This document shows positions 45,392 through 56,385 of a DNA stretch of 64,000 nt, one piece after another; position 1 is the stretch's first letter, and each line of letters starts with the position of its first letter. The position numbers and the translations under genes are program-made. The DNA is from Eustoma russellianum. Its lineage: Eukaryota > Streptophyta > Magnoliopsida > Gentianales > Gentianaceae. Where the stretch lies: positions 43,511,935 to 43,575,934 of the forward strand of contig AP025041.1 of the NCBI GenBank assembly GCA_036186865.1, written 5' to 3'. The notes under the pieces were generated by a model. It made no database searches. It was not told the origin of the DNA and was given only the letters and a program-made list of their open reading frames with translations.

Positions 45392-46580
45392 TGATGTCTG
45401 AATTGATCACCAAGTAATCGTTTGATGTGGTGCCGTTAGAACTCCGTCAATTGTCTGTAGCAAGTGAGTTGCTGACCTGCACAAAGAAAAAGGGTCAGAG
45501 GACCCGGGATTTATGGCCCCGGGTAATACCCTCCGACGCTCAAGTCAGTCTGGGCCATTTATCTAGAGAGGTTTATGTATGAATGAAGGTTTAAAGGAAC
45601 TGAGTTGTTCTCGTAAAACCTGTATTTTCACTGTGGGGAAGATGAGTAATTTCTGTGGATTTGGTGTTACCTCCCTCTCTCTTGCTGTTCGGCCTTTTTT
45701 ATGTGACGGCTTGGGCCAATGCATGGGCAGAGCTTTGATATTGTGACAGGCAAGGAGGTCAGTCAGATGACACTTGCTCTTGCATGCTCGCCACGTGACT
45801 CAATGCTGAGCTGAATAAGCTGGTTTGGGGCATCTGGCTGGGAGTTTTGCCCGGTAGAATTACCTGGGGTAAACTCCTTGAACCGAGATGAAGTCTTCTA
45901 GAAGCGCTTTAAAGTACCCGAGATAACTGATGGTGTGGGACCAATATGCCGAGATGAAAGTGGCCGACTCTAAGGAGCAATGAGCAACCTTTTGTGATGC
46001 TCGTGGCTGATGCCAGTAGGGACGGTATGAGTCTGGTGAATAGACCAGATCTTTGGCCGAGTTCAAATCTTTGGCCGAGATAGGACTGCGGGCCGAGATG
46101 AGACCTTGGAACCAAAGATGATTTAGGCCTTTTAACCGAGATGAATTCCTTTACCCCTTGAGGGTACTGAAGTCATATGGCCGAGATTAACATAAAGTCA
46201 AGTGGGTGTGCTGATGATGGGGCCCTACAACCGAGATGAGTTGAAGTAGGGTCAGCTTGCCGAGATAAGAGTATCCGACTTTGAAGGGCTAGTGAGCCTG
46301 CTCGGGACACTCGTGGTTAACATTATTAGGCTGACCCGAGAACAACGAATAGTGGCGTTGAGGTTTAACATCGCTCTGTGAACGAGATGAAAACCTCTGA
46401 CTTTGACTGTGGGGCCCCAGAGTCATGCTATCGTAATGATCCTCAAGAGTCCGGGACAAACCTCAATACCACATGTGGCCGGGTCGGTTACTGGGCCGAA
46501 CCATCATACTTGGCCATCTTGATACACTTGCTTTAGCGTTGACTGTTGTTGACTAACGGGGAATATTTTCTGGTTCATCA
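45392..46580 (-). repeat. Probable 3' LTR of the Tat element
   Basis: The right border is firm: on the element strand a polypurine tract CTGGGGGGCAAT is followed by TGATGAACCAG. The left border is a guess at TGATGTCTG (45392; 45389 also possible), giving TGATG...CATCA ends and about 1.19 kb. The motif CCGAGATGA or a close variant recurs at least eight times (about 45880-46390). The partner LTR is outside the window. Confidence 0.6.
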
Positions 46581-46952
46581 ATTGCCCCCCAGATTAGCTT
46601 GGCCGATCTGACCTGAGAGGGCGAGCTGATCTGTGCAGATCTTTCTTGCGTTCTTTCATTAATGAGGAACTAGATTGTGATCACATCATTCACTGTATCC
46701 ATCAAGGCGCAGATCACGCAGTGTTAATGATAATGTCTAGCCGAAATCGGTTGGGATTCTGACCAAATTCTTCTGCACGTTGCCAGAACCCTTTCAGTTT
46801 GTGTACGTGTCGGTCCAGGATTGGTTCAGTTCTTGTATTTACTGTTTGCGCGATGCACGAGGCATTAATGTTGCAGCTTTTTGGATTCCCGCCGCTTCAT
46901 GAATCGAGGGCTATTTACTTCAGGTGACCCTTGGGCTACCGAGAAGCAGCTC

Positions 46953-46959
46953 TATAAAT
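46953..46959 (+). promoter_or_regulatory. TATA box for the antisense ORF
   Basis: TATAAAT lies 184 bases before the ATG at 47137, in the context CAGCTCTATAAATTGG, followed by CACTCAGAAC, a plausible start region about 30 bases on. It points the opposite way to the retroelement. A donor-like GTAAGT at 47112 hints at a leader intron, but I see no clear acceptor before the ATG. Confidence 0.5.
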
Positions 46960-47136
46960 TGGTTTCACTCAGAACTTTTTACTCTTTATCCACTTGCAAC
47001 TTCTGTTCCGGCTTATCCTTTCTTCTCCGGCGAATTCTGCATTTTCCGGCCAATTTTTGTCACCGTCAGCCTTCGTTCCTCTTTCGTGTTCCTTTTCCCG
47101 TCAAAAACTCTGTAAGTTCCTCTTTTGCTTTTCATA

Positions 47137-49513
47137 ATGTCTACCTCTTCCCGCGATTCTCAAAACATTTCTGAAGGCGGTGTTTATGCCGCCGGGAGCG
47201 GAGAAGATATTGCTTCTCCGTCCTCTTCTGGCGGATCTTCTTCCGCCGATGAGCGGCCCATCCGCACTTTAGTCCAGTTCACCGGAGACTCTGCTCAATC
47301 CAGCAGAGCTTTGACGGTGATTAGCTCTTCGCCGGAGCCTGTGAGGGTTGTCCCCACTCCGGCGTCCGTGAATCCCCCGGCCCCAGCTAGGAATCCTTCT
47401 CATTTTTCTGGGGTCATTGAGAGAGGTCGGCCTTCTCCCATGGTTCAGGAAACTGAATCAACTTTGACTGAGGCCGACTTAGAGAGGATCTGCAAACACT
47501 ATAAGATTGATAGGGCTCGGTTCCAACCCCTTCTTCCTCTACCGGGTCAGACGGCTTATGACCCACCCAGAAACTATGAAGCAGTCTATGAAGATTACTT
47601 TAAGTCGGGTTTCAGTCTTCCTGTTCCTGAGCCCGTAACTCGCATTATGCGAGCTTATAGGCTTAGACTTCCCCAGATCCAACCAAATGGCCTTAAACTT
47701 ATTTTTTGTTACATTCTTCTCCTTAGACTTATCGATTTTCCTTTCAATACTACTATCTTCCGCGCTCTTTTTGCCTGTCGGTCTTCGCACAGTTGGTATT
47801 ATTTCAGCAAGCGAAGGACCGACATTGATTTCCCCTTTGCCATCAATATTCCTTCTTCCAACAAAAGGTGGAAGGAGAATTCTTCTACATTCTTCGTTCT
47901 GAGCTGCCAAGCGAGACTATCTGGAGGCATGGCCGAATTCACAACAAATGGCCGGGCCAGGAGTACCGCGATGAAGCAGACAGAATTCGATCTGTTCCAA
48001 TCATCATTGATTGGCGCAAAGTAGATTCCGAGATCTGGGCTGCTGCTGATGTGCCCCACTCAGCTGTTGGTGACAATTTTCGGCCTCCTTCTCCAGATCA
48101 GATTACTACCATCCGAGGTGGTCATTGGAGTCCTTTGAATTTGCATTATTTTCAAACTTCTTGTCAGTTTCTAAATTTTTACCCTGGATGCAGGCGCAAT
48201 GGTTGGCCCCAGATCCCGTGCTGAGATTATGTCGGAGACCCAGGCCAGGAAGAGGCTCCGGAGGGAAAGGCGATTAGCAGCAATGGCCTCTGGAGGGGCT
48301 TCTACATCGGCTGCACCCCCGGCCTCTAGTGCTGATATCGCCGCCGAACCCGAACCGGCAGAGCTTGAGCCAGGTAAAGTCCTTTACGCAGAATTTTCCC
48401 CTGTATCTTTGGTTTATATTTTGACTTATCTGTTCTCCTTTGCAGCTCTGCCGATTATGATTGCTGATGAAGAACCTGAGACTGTGGTCCAGCCTCAGGT
48501 TTCAGTTAATTCTGAGGTCCCCGAAGATGCCGGGGACGGCTCCAGCCTTCGCCCCCGGAAAAGACAACGGGGTGAAGGCTCCAGTAACCGCGACCCGGGG
48601 CCTTCTCACCCCCCGGAAGAAGTTATTGCTGAACCGGCTGAGGAGACCCTGCCTCAACCTGGAAATCTCCAAGACCCAATCCTGATTGGGTTCAACGAAG
48701 GGGATACAGCTCAGGATCCAGCCGTTGCTGAGAGGCTGAATAGGGTAGCAGTCCTTCCGGCGGATGCTGAGCTGTGTGGGTCGGTCACATTCCCGACTCT
48801 AATTGATGCCTTCATGTCTAACATGGCTCTGGTAAGCAATTTCCCTTAAATAGTTCTTCCTAGAGAACAAGTTTATCCATTTAACCTTGTCCCTTGAATA
48901 GATTCGCAGCCAAGAAATGGAGGTGGTGACCCGGTGCAAACGTTTTCTTGAAGAGTCAGTGGCGGCTCGGAGACAACTTGAGGAGTCTGAAAAAAGACGA
49001 GCCGAACTGACTCAGAAGACCACTGACTTGGAAGCGGGGATGAACCAACTTCGGCAAAAGGCTGAAGATGCCGAGATGAGATTGGCCACTTCCAACTCTA
49101 GGGTGGATGAGTTGGAAAATAAAGTGGCTGATCTGGAGCTGGCCTCTACTCAATCAGTTAATGAGGTTGAGTTTTTGAAGAAAAACATGGCTGATCTGGC
49201 GCAGAAACTCGAGTCTGAGCAAAAGATGAACAATTTGCTGCGCCAGAAATTAATTGACGCCGAGATCAAGGCGATTCAAGACTTCAGAAAATCCAACTTT
49301 TTCGAAGAGAATCTGCTTTTGATCCAAGGGTCAGCCATGGAGGTCGGCCAGAGGAATGCCATTGAGGCCTGCGCCCAAGTTCATCCTGATTTGAACAGAG
49401 AAGATCCTCGAATAGCCCAACTTTTCAACCCCCAGGCAGCTCAAGACTTTGACGAACTATTTCAAAGATTCATAGATGGAGCTGACTTGAGAGAGGACGA
49501 CAAAGACGAGTAG
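47137..49513 (+). pseudogene. Antisense ORF of Tat element, gypsy-type transposon domain, coiled coil
   Basis: A spliced gene on the strand opposite to the retroelement. The first exon encodes a Ser/Pro-rich N terminus (MSTSSRDSQNISEGG...), then a region with DYFKSGFSLPVPEPVTRIMRAY...QIQPNGLKLIF...HSWYYFSKR, which fits the plant 'putative gypsy type transposon' domain (Pfam PF04195 by my recollection, not searched). Further exons follow an acceptor at 48194, then introns 48374-48445 and 48832-48901, both GT-AG and both keeping frame. The last part (about 48902-49300) is a heptad-rich coiled coil, ending RFIDGADLREDDKDE before the stop at 49511-49513. The frame shifts once near 47875 (from KRWKEN to EFFYILRSELP), so as read the gene is broken. 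Function is not known. Related Tat elements carry ORFs of this kind in this position. Confidence 0.7.
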
Positions 49514-50242
49514 GCTTTAGGACTCTTCATTGTTTCTTTTTCTAGGCCAGGCATCAACGTGTATTCCTTTGTTTGCATGAATGGAATCTTCAAGCTTTTT
49601 GTCTCAATTATTTCCCCAGTCTTTAATTTGGAACTAACTTATCGTATCAGTCAATATAAACCAATTAATTCTCTTGAATCATAATCAAAATTATCAAGTC
49701 AGAATGAACCTGTCATTGGATCCGAGCTCGAAACTTTTGAAATCAGGCTGACTTGAAGTCGGCTTTGAGGTTTTGTTTGATTTAGCTGTGACTGATTTTC
49801 AAGAATCTTGAGGACCTGCTTCCTCATTCTTTTTGATAAGTTTCCTCCCTTTAAGGGGATTTTATGAATCCCTTCTGGCTCTTGTCCCGGACCTGCCAAG
49901 GTCCTATCCTTCTAGTTTTTATCTCAGCATCTCTCAAAACTAACTTAACAAATTTTGATAAGTTTTTGCCTCAGATCTTCCGAGGTCTTAATGGTTCTTG
50001 ACCTTAGATTCATAAGGGTCTCGGCCTTAGATCAATTCAAGAATTTTGTTTTAAGAGCTGCATAAGTTTTCTGCCTCAGTCTTGCCGAGGTCTTGATCTG
50101 CCGTTTTAATGGTCTTTCGTCTCGGACTTGTCAAGGTTTTAGTATTCTCTTTTATTAGACATTGGCCTCAAACTTACAAGGCCTTTTGCCTCGGACCTGC
50201 CGAGGTCTTGATGTACCCTTTAGCGGGCATTTGCCTCGAACC
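49514..50242 (-). repeat. Tat 3' region: degenerate tandem repeats
   Basis: After the antisense ORF the DNA becomes a diverged series of CTCGGACCTGCCGAGG-like units (about 49870-50242, for example GCCTCGGACCTGCCGAGGTC near 50190). The same units are better preserved at 60295-60475, on the other side of the nested element. Confidence 0.75.
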
Positions 50243-50953
50243 TGTAGCGCCCCGACCCGGACAGCGGAATCCGAACCGGTTCACCCGTCGTAGCTTACTG
50301 AGAAGACTACAAGACGTCTCATCTCTCGAATACACATCATCGATGACGTAAGAGAAATAAGTGCGGAAACATATCAAATCAACTAAATCATCAAAGTAGT
50401 ACGTCAAAGACAATGTGATCACCGACAGTGTACATGGTCGCAGCCATCTAAAACCTCAAATGAATAACCAAGTAAATGAAACAAATGGAAACAGTTGTAA
50501 CTAGCTAATCAATCTCCTCAACAAGGTCTAGGTATCCCATTCAGCCCACTCGCCGTCATCCTCGATAAAGATCATGTCGAAACTAGGCTCATCTGCAATG
50601 ACAAAAGGTAGTACCCTTAGCGAAAAACGCTAGCAAGTAACCCGCTTATAAGACATACGGGATCATCACATGGCAAGACATGAGTAATAGATAACTTGAG
50701 GGAATTGAGGGGCACATGTCTTGTAAACTTCCAAATGTAAATTTAAATAACGCAGTAAAGCAAGTACGACAAATTGCTCACATTTAACAATTCATAGGCA
50801 ATCAAGTATCGCACACGTTCGTAACACATTGACTCTCGTGATGCATGTCAAGATATGCACTGCACTACTCATTCATTTATGCATGAACACTTTCTCTTTT
50901 AAAACAATGCAATGCATGACATAATGCCCGGTCACTTCATATAACTTTATACC

Positions 50954-51174
50954 CTGTAACGCGCCCCGGCTTATATTTCCATCCCGGTTTACGTTACAGC
51001 CAACTTTATACCCTGTAATGCACCTCGGCTTATATTTCCATCCCGAGTAGCATTACAGACAACTTTATACCCTGTAACGCGCCCCGGCTTATATTTCCAT
51101 CCCGGTTTACGTTACAGTCTTTTGTGCCCTGCAATGCGCCCCGGCTTAAATTTCCATCCCGGTTTACATTGCAG
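50954..51174. repeat. Row of four co-varying hairpins in LTR
   Basis: Four 46-bp units at 50954-50999, 51013-51058, 51072-51117 and 51129-51174, spaced 59, 59 and 57 bases. Outer arms: CTGTAACG/CGTTACAG, CTGTAATG/CATTACAG, CTGTAACG/CGTTACAG, CTGCAATG/CATTGCAG. So changes in one arm are matched in the other. In unit 2 an inner pair CTCGG/CCGAG is also complete. The loop CTTA(T/A)ATTTCCATC is nearly constant. Confidence 0.9.
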
Positions 51175-51654
51175 GTCACCTTCGCAAATCTGTGCCGAGG
51201 CACCTTTCTTTTCAAATCAATATGCAAATGCACGTGCCATGATGCAAGACTCCTTGTTCATTCACATTCCTCGATCACATATGCAATTCACATTCACATG
51301 CGCAAGTACAAGTGACACACACAAGAGTACACTAACTTATCCGTCGACACTTAGACCTCAACTAGCTCGTCAACACTTACCCTTGATTCTAAAGTTCACA
51401 ACCTACGCAAGTATCCCTATCTTTCCTTCATTGAAACCTAAGACACCTCGTACGTTCATTTCCTAACCCGTTTAAGTCATTCCCGTTGAACTCGGTTTGA
51501 GAATCCGTTGAAATCACCAAGATTGATTCACCATCCTAGGGCATGTTCCCAAGACTTAGGCTACCCTTAATCAGGTCTTAAGAAGTCTCTAAAGTCACCC
51601 AAAGACTCCCCGAGCTTCCCTTTTTCTTTCTCTATTTTTCCACAAAACTGGGGG

Positions 51655-51955
51655 ACATCATCCCCTCACATCGATCGATCTATGTACTTCATACCCTCAC
51701 ATCGATCGATCGATGTCCATCAGAGGACATCGATCTCTCAGCCCTTCCTACATCGATCGATCGAAGTGACTTCATCCCCTCACATCGATCGATCGATGTC
51801 CATCAGAGGACATCGATCTCTCAGCCCTTCCTACATCGATCGATCGAAGTGACTTCATCCCCTCACATCGATCGATCGATGTCCATCAGAGGACATCATA
51901 CCCTCACATCGATCGATCTATGTACTTCATCCCCCTCACATCGATCGATCGATGT
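51655..51955. repeat. ATCGATCGAT palindrome array in LTR
   Basis: A tandem array (main unit about 96 bp) with many ATCGATCGAT blocks. The 18-bp perfect palindrome ACATCGATCGATCGATGT occurs four times, alternating with TACATCGATCGATCGAAGTG and CCTCACATCGATCGATCTATG. Confidence 0.9.
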
Positions 51956-52845
51956 CCACGATTCCAGCACAGAAACTTTGCGATTTTCGCAGAAACTACA
52001 AAACCATAACTCCAATTGATCCCAAACTTCATCCCAATCATCCAAGCCTAAATCCTGCTATAATCTCATGCTTAAACTACGAATTAAACGCTACACAATT
52101 ACAAATCACAGATTCAAGCCTAACACACGACTCATCCGTCACAACAACCCAAAAATCCTTCCTTACTCTCTCAAACCCACGCATCCACGCAATCACATCA
52201 AGAGGGGATTCAAGGGATAAGGATTTGCAGGATTTCACAGATTCAACAACAACAACAATCACATTTTCATATACATCGGCCAAATCTTGAAACGAAAGCA
52301 CATAAACATATACACCTAATCAAAGAACGAATCTACTGCATGGTGATCCAATTTGATAACAAAATAGGCCATTTTTCTTTCACAAATCGTAAGAACTTAT
52401 AAGAAAGTTACTTGCCTTTGATTACTCGAAGTCGGATTGGGAAATGGACTAGGGCTGGATCAATTCTTGGAGGTTGTCTTCTTCTACTCCTGGAAGGAAT
52501 GGCTAGGGCAGAGACAGAGCGTCGATGGTTTCTGAAGAAACTGACGCTTTGTCAGTTTATATATGGTCAGGGGGAAAAGTTTGGTGTTTCTAAATTATAT
52601 TTTATTTCTTATTTATCTTAAAGGATAAACTTAATTGTTTTATTCTAAATTAAACATAATTAATTTCTAATATTAATTCCATCATTAATTTCTAATTAAT
52701 CCTCATATTAATGCCTAACTTAATTCTCGTTGACCGTCATTAATTTCCGAAAATTCTTCTTCGTCTTTTAATTACCCTACGGAGGGTGCGGGGCATAACA
52801 TCCCTCCCCCCTTATAATAAGTTTCGTCCTCGAAACTGGCGTACC

Positions 52846-54692
52846 TTATTGGAAGAGGTGCGGATATAACTCTTTCATTTGCTCTTCAAGCTCCCACGTG
52901 GCTTCGCGCTCCGTATGGTTACTCCACTGAACCTTGACATACGGAATGACACGTCGGCGTAGGGCTTGATCCTTTCTGTCCACAATCTTTATGGGATGCT
53001 CTTCATACGTGACATCTTCCTTAACATCCAACGGTTGAGCTTCAAGGACATGACTTGGGTCAGATACGTATTTCCTCAGTTGAGATACATGAAATACGTT
53101 ATGGACTTGGGATAAACTCGGAGGTAAGGCTAGTCGATAAGCTCTTTCTCCAACCTTGCCCAGCACTTCGTAAGGACCAATGTATCTCGGGCTTAACTTG
53201 CCCTTCACTCCAAATCTAGCAACTCCCTTAGTTGGTGACACTCGTAGGTAAACCTTGTCGCCCTCCTCAAAGTCCAACGGTCGTCTCTTGGTGTCAGCCC
53301 AACTTTTACTGCGATCTTGAGCCACCTTGAGTTTCTCTCTTATCACCTTGACCTTTGCCATTGTTTGCTCGACCAACTCGGGTGCGGTGATTGTCCTTTC
53401 TCCGACTTCATCCCAACAAACCGGAGATCTGCATTTGCGTCCGTACAATGCTTCAAATGGAGCCATGCCAATTGCACTGTGATAGCTATTATTGTAAGAA
53501 AACTCCATCAACTTCAGCATGCTATCCCAGTTTCCTTTGAAATCCAAGGCGCATGCTCTCAACATGTCTTCCAATGTTTGGATGGTCCTCTCGGATTGTC
53601 CATCCGTTTGCGGGTGATATGCTGTGCTCATTCTCAACTCCGTACCCATAGCTTTCTGGAATGCTCTCCAGAACTTAGAGGTGAACTTGGGGTCACGGTC
53701 CGATACGATGCTGACTGGGACTCCATGTAGACTTACAATGTTATCCACATAGATATTGGATAACCTTTCATACGAAGTACCATGAGGCATGGCTATAAAG
53801 TGAGCCGTCTTCGTCAATCTGTCTACAATTACCCAAATCATCTCGTTTCCATTGCGGGTCTTGGGTAGTCCCATTACGAAATCCATCGTCACGTGCTCCC
53901 ACTTCCATTCTGGAATCTCTAGTGGCTTCATCAAACCACCAGGTCGTTGATGTTCCGCTTTGACTTGTTGGCATACCAAACATCTTTCCACATATGCCGC
54001 TATTGACCTTTTCATCCCTATCCACCAATAGTTTCCTTTGAGGTCCTTATACATCTTAGTACTCCCCGGGTGGATAGACATTCTTGAGTTATGCGCTTCT
54101 CGGAGCAATTCTGTCCGGAGTTCGTCTTTACTTGGCACGCATAATCGATTCCGGAACCATAGACTCTCATCTTCTCGCAACTGAAAATCCTTTATCGGTC
54201 CCGTAGATAATTTGTCGCGGATCTCTTTTAGTGCCGGGTCCTCATACTGTGCCTCTTTGATTCGGTCTACCAAGTCTGGGCTGATAGACAGAGCTGTGAG
54301 GACATTAGCCACTGGATCCACCAATTCAAGATCAAACTCTTCTATTTCTCTTTCCAATGGAGACTGTCTTGCGTGGCTAGACTTTCTGCTCAACGCGTCC
54401 GCCACTCTGTTGGCTTTGCCCGGATGGTAGTTGATGGTCAAGTCATAGTCCTTGAGTAACTCCAACCATCTCCTTTGTCTCATATTCAGCTCCTTCTGCG
54501 AGAACAGATATTTCAAGCTCTTGTGATCGGTGAATACCGCACACTTCTCTCCATATAGATAGTGTCTCCAGATCTTAAGGGCAAATACCACAGCTGCGAG
54601 CTCCAAGTCATGAGTCGGATAGTTCTGCTCATATGGTTTCAGTTGTCTTGACGCGTACGATATGACTCGTTCGTTTTGCATCAAGACACAAC
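52846..54692 (-). CDS. Chromovirus RNase H, integrase, chromodomain-like end
   Basis: Open frame of 612 codons from the Met at 54684, but coding most likely continues from the RT exon through an intron (54693-54762) and resumes at 54692 with GCVLMQNERVISYASRQ. RNase H has FTDHKSL and ADALSRK. Integrase has the HHCC zinc-binding start (HPGSTKMY...CLVCQQVK) and the DDE core (TMDFVMGLP, IVSDRDPKF, HPQTDGQSERT). The C-terminal part (VQWSNHTEREATWELEEQMKELYPHLF) looks like a chromodomain of the plant Tekay/Del type. It ends just inside the polypurine tract with no break. Confidence 0.93.
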
Positions 54693-54762
54693 CTATAAAC
54701 AGAGGGTTAGTTTAGGACTTGCATAAGTATATACAATGCATTAATTGTAATTGTGTACATAC
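54693..54762 (-). other. Likely 70-nt intron between RT and RNase H
   Basis: On the element strand: donor CTAG|GTATGT at 54763/54762, AT-rich body, branch-point-like CTAAC about 13 nt before the acceptor TTTATAG|GT at 54693/54692. Removing it joins KKGLG to GCVLMQNE in frame, the normal family reading. Leaving it in gives a stop after about 17 codons. Not tested by any transcript. Confidence 0.75.
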
Positions 54763-56282
54763 CTAGTCCTTTCTTGGACGCGTCACTATAGATCACGAAA
54801 CCGTCGGTGCCGGAAGGTTGCGCCAACACCGGGGATGTGGTCAATCTCTTCTTGAGCTCAGTAAAGCTCTGCTCGCATTCAGCAGTCCATTCGAATTTAG
54901 TCTTCTTCTGAGTAAGTCGACTCAATGGTACTGCTATCGTTGAGAATCCCTCAACAAACTTCCTATAGTAGCCTGCCAAGCCTAGGAAGCTTCTGACTTC
55001 GGTCACATTGGTGGGTCTTGGCCATTCGGTGATGGCCTCTATCTTCTTAGGATCTACTGAGATCCCATCTTCAGAAATCACGTGACCAAGGAAGGCTACA
55101 CTTCTTAGCCAAAATTCACACTTGCTGAATTTGGCATACAGCCTTTGTTGCCTCAGAATTTGCAACACCACTCTCAAATGTTCAGCATGAGCTTGTTCGT
55201 CGGGGGAATAGACCAAAATGTCATCGATGAACACTACTACAAATTGGTCTAACTGTTCTCGGAACACAGTGTTCATCAAGTCCCTGAAAGCTGCTGGGGC
55301 ATTAGTTAGTCCAAAAGGCATCACTAAGAATTCATAATGCCCGTATCGAGTTCGGAACGCCGTTTTAGGTACGTCTCCGGCTTTCACAAGCAGCTGGTGA
55401 TACCCTTGACGGAGATCGATCTTCGAGAACCAACGAGCTCCTTTAAGTTGGTCAAATAAGTCCTCTATCCTTGGCAAAGGATATTTGTTCTTAATGGTAA
55501 TCTTATTCAGTTCTCGGTAGTCGATGCACAGCCTCATGCTGCCATCTTTCTTCTTTACGAATAGAACTGGAGCTCCCCAAGGTGATACACTGGGGCGTAT
55601 CAATTTCTTGTCCAACAACTCCTGAAGTTGCCCCTTTAGCTCCTTAAGTTCAGCTGGAGCCATTCTGTAGGGTGCCTTTGATATAGGCTCGGCTCCGGTA
55701 TCAAATTGATTTCGAACTCCACTTCTCTCGATGGCGGAACTCCCGGTAAATCATCCGGAAATACGTCCTTAAATTCATTGATTACCGGAATTTGATCCAT
55801 GGAGGGAACTTCTTGTTGAGCATCTATAGCATACACCATATATCCCTCTGCTCCTTTCTGTAAAGCCTTAAAGGCCTTAATCGCCGTCATGTATATTTTC
55901 TTAGGAGCCTTGGTTATCTTGGTATTCCCTTGCACCGTGATGTCATTCATCTCAGGGTCTTTGAGGGTCACTCGCTTAAGTCTGCAGTCGATGTTGGCAT
56001 GATTCTTGGTCAACCAATCCATGCCCAATATTATATCAAAGTCCTTCAGCGGTATTGGGACTAAAGTCACCGAGAAAAGCTTCCCATCTAATTCCAACTC
56101 ACAGTCTTTGTACTGATGGTGAGAAGTCAGTACTTGTTCTCCTGCTGCCTGTACCCTAAATGGGTTCTCAAGCCATTCGGGTAGACAGTCGAGTCCTTTG
56201 GCGAATCGCTTAGAAATGAAACAGTGGCTAGCGCCACTATCAAATAACACGTTTGCAGGCACGTTGTTAACTAAGACCACAC
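54763..56282 (-). pseudogene. Chromovirus protease and RT, one frame break
   Basis: Protease begins near 56282 with VVLVNNVPANVLFDSGASH (catalytic DSG). RT follows with SPWGAPVLFVKKKDGSMRLC, the FIDDILVYS catalytic motif and LGHVISEDGI, then the start of RNase H (YSDASKKGLG). The two parts are in different frames: one base seems lost near 55690-55700, at CCGGAGCCGAGCC before the conserved link into RT. Each part is otherwise open. The RT frame's Met at 55663 is not a true start. Confidence 0.88.
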
Positions 56283-56385
56283 CTAACATGAAGTACAGCA
56301 CATAAAGATCTCATATAAAGCATATTGAATCAACTTAAAAGGCTAAAATTCAACTTAGGTTGCTATAATCAAACTTAAGTCGTAC
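56283..56385 (-). other. Possible 103-nt intron between gag and protease
   Basis: On the element strand: ACAG|GTACGAC donor at 56386/56385 and CATGTTAG|GTGTGG acceptor at 56283/56282. Splicing would join NVVTG to VVLVNN, matching the family's usual text at the gag-protease link. The unspliced segment has stops in the relevant frame. Evidence is weaker than for the 70-nt intron because the gag frame just before it is also broken. Confidence 0.55.

Larger units (their letters stand above)
50243..52800 (-). repeat. Chromovirus 3' LTR
   Basis: 2,558 bp, from TGTAGCGCCCCGACCC to GGGGCATAACA. Inside are the hairpin row (50954-51174) and the ATCGATCG array (51655-51955). Several open frames in it are repeated in the other LTR and do not look coding. 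Confidence 0.95.

Noticed and set aside
50948..51180. CRISPR-like array (regularly spaced repeats)
   Set aside because: The spacing is regular, but the spacers are short and near-identical, the units are hairpins within an LTR, and the genome is a plant.
51122..51466. Open frames of 60-115 codons in the chromovirus LTR, repeated at 58615-58959 and elsewhere
   Set aside because: They are present in both LTRs only because the LTRs are identical. No domain, and they overlap the hairpin row and palindrome array.
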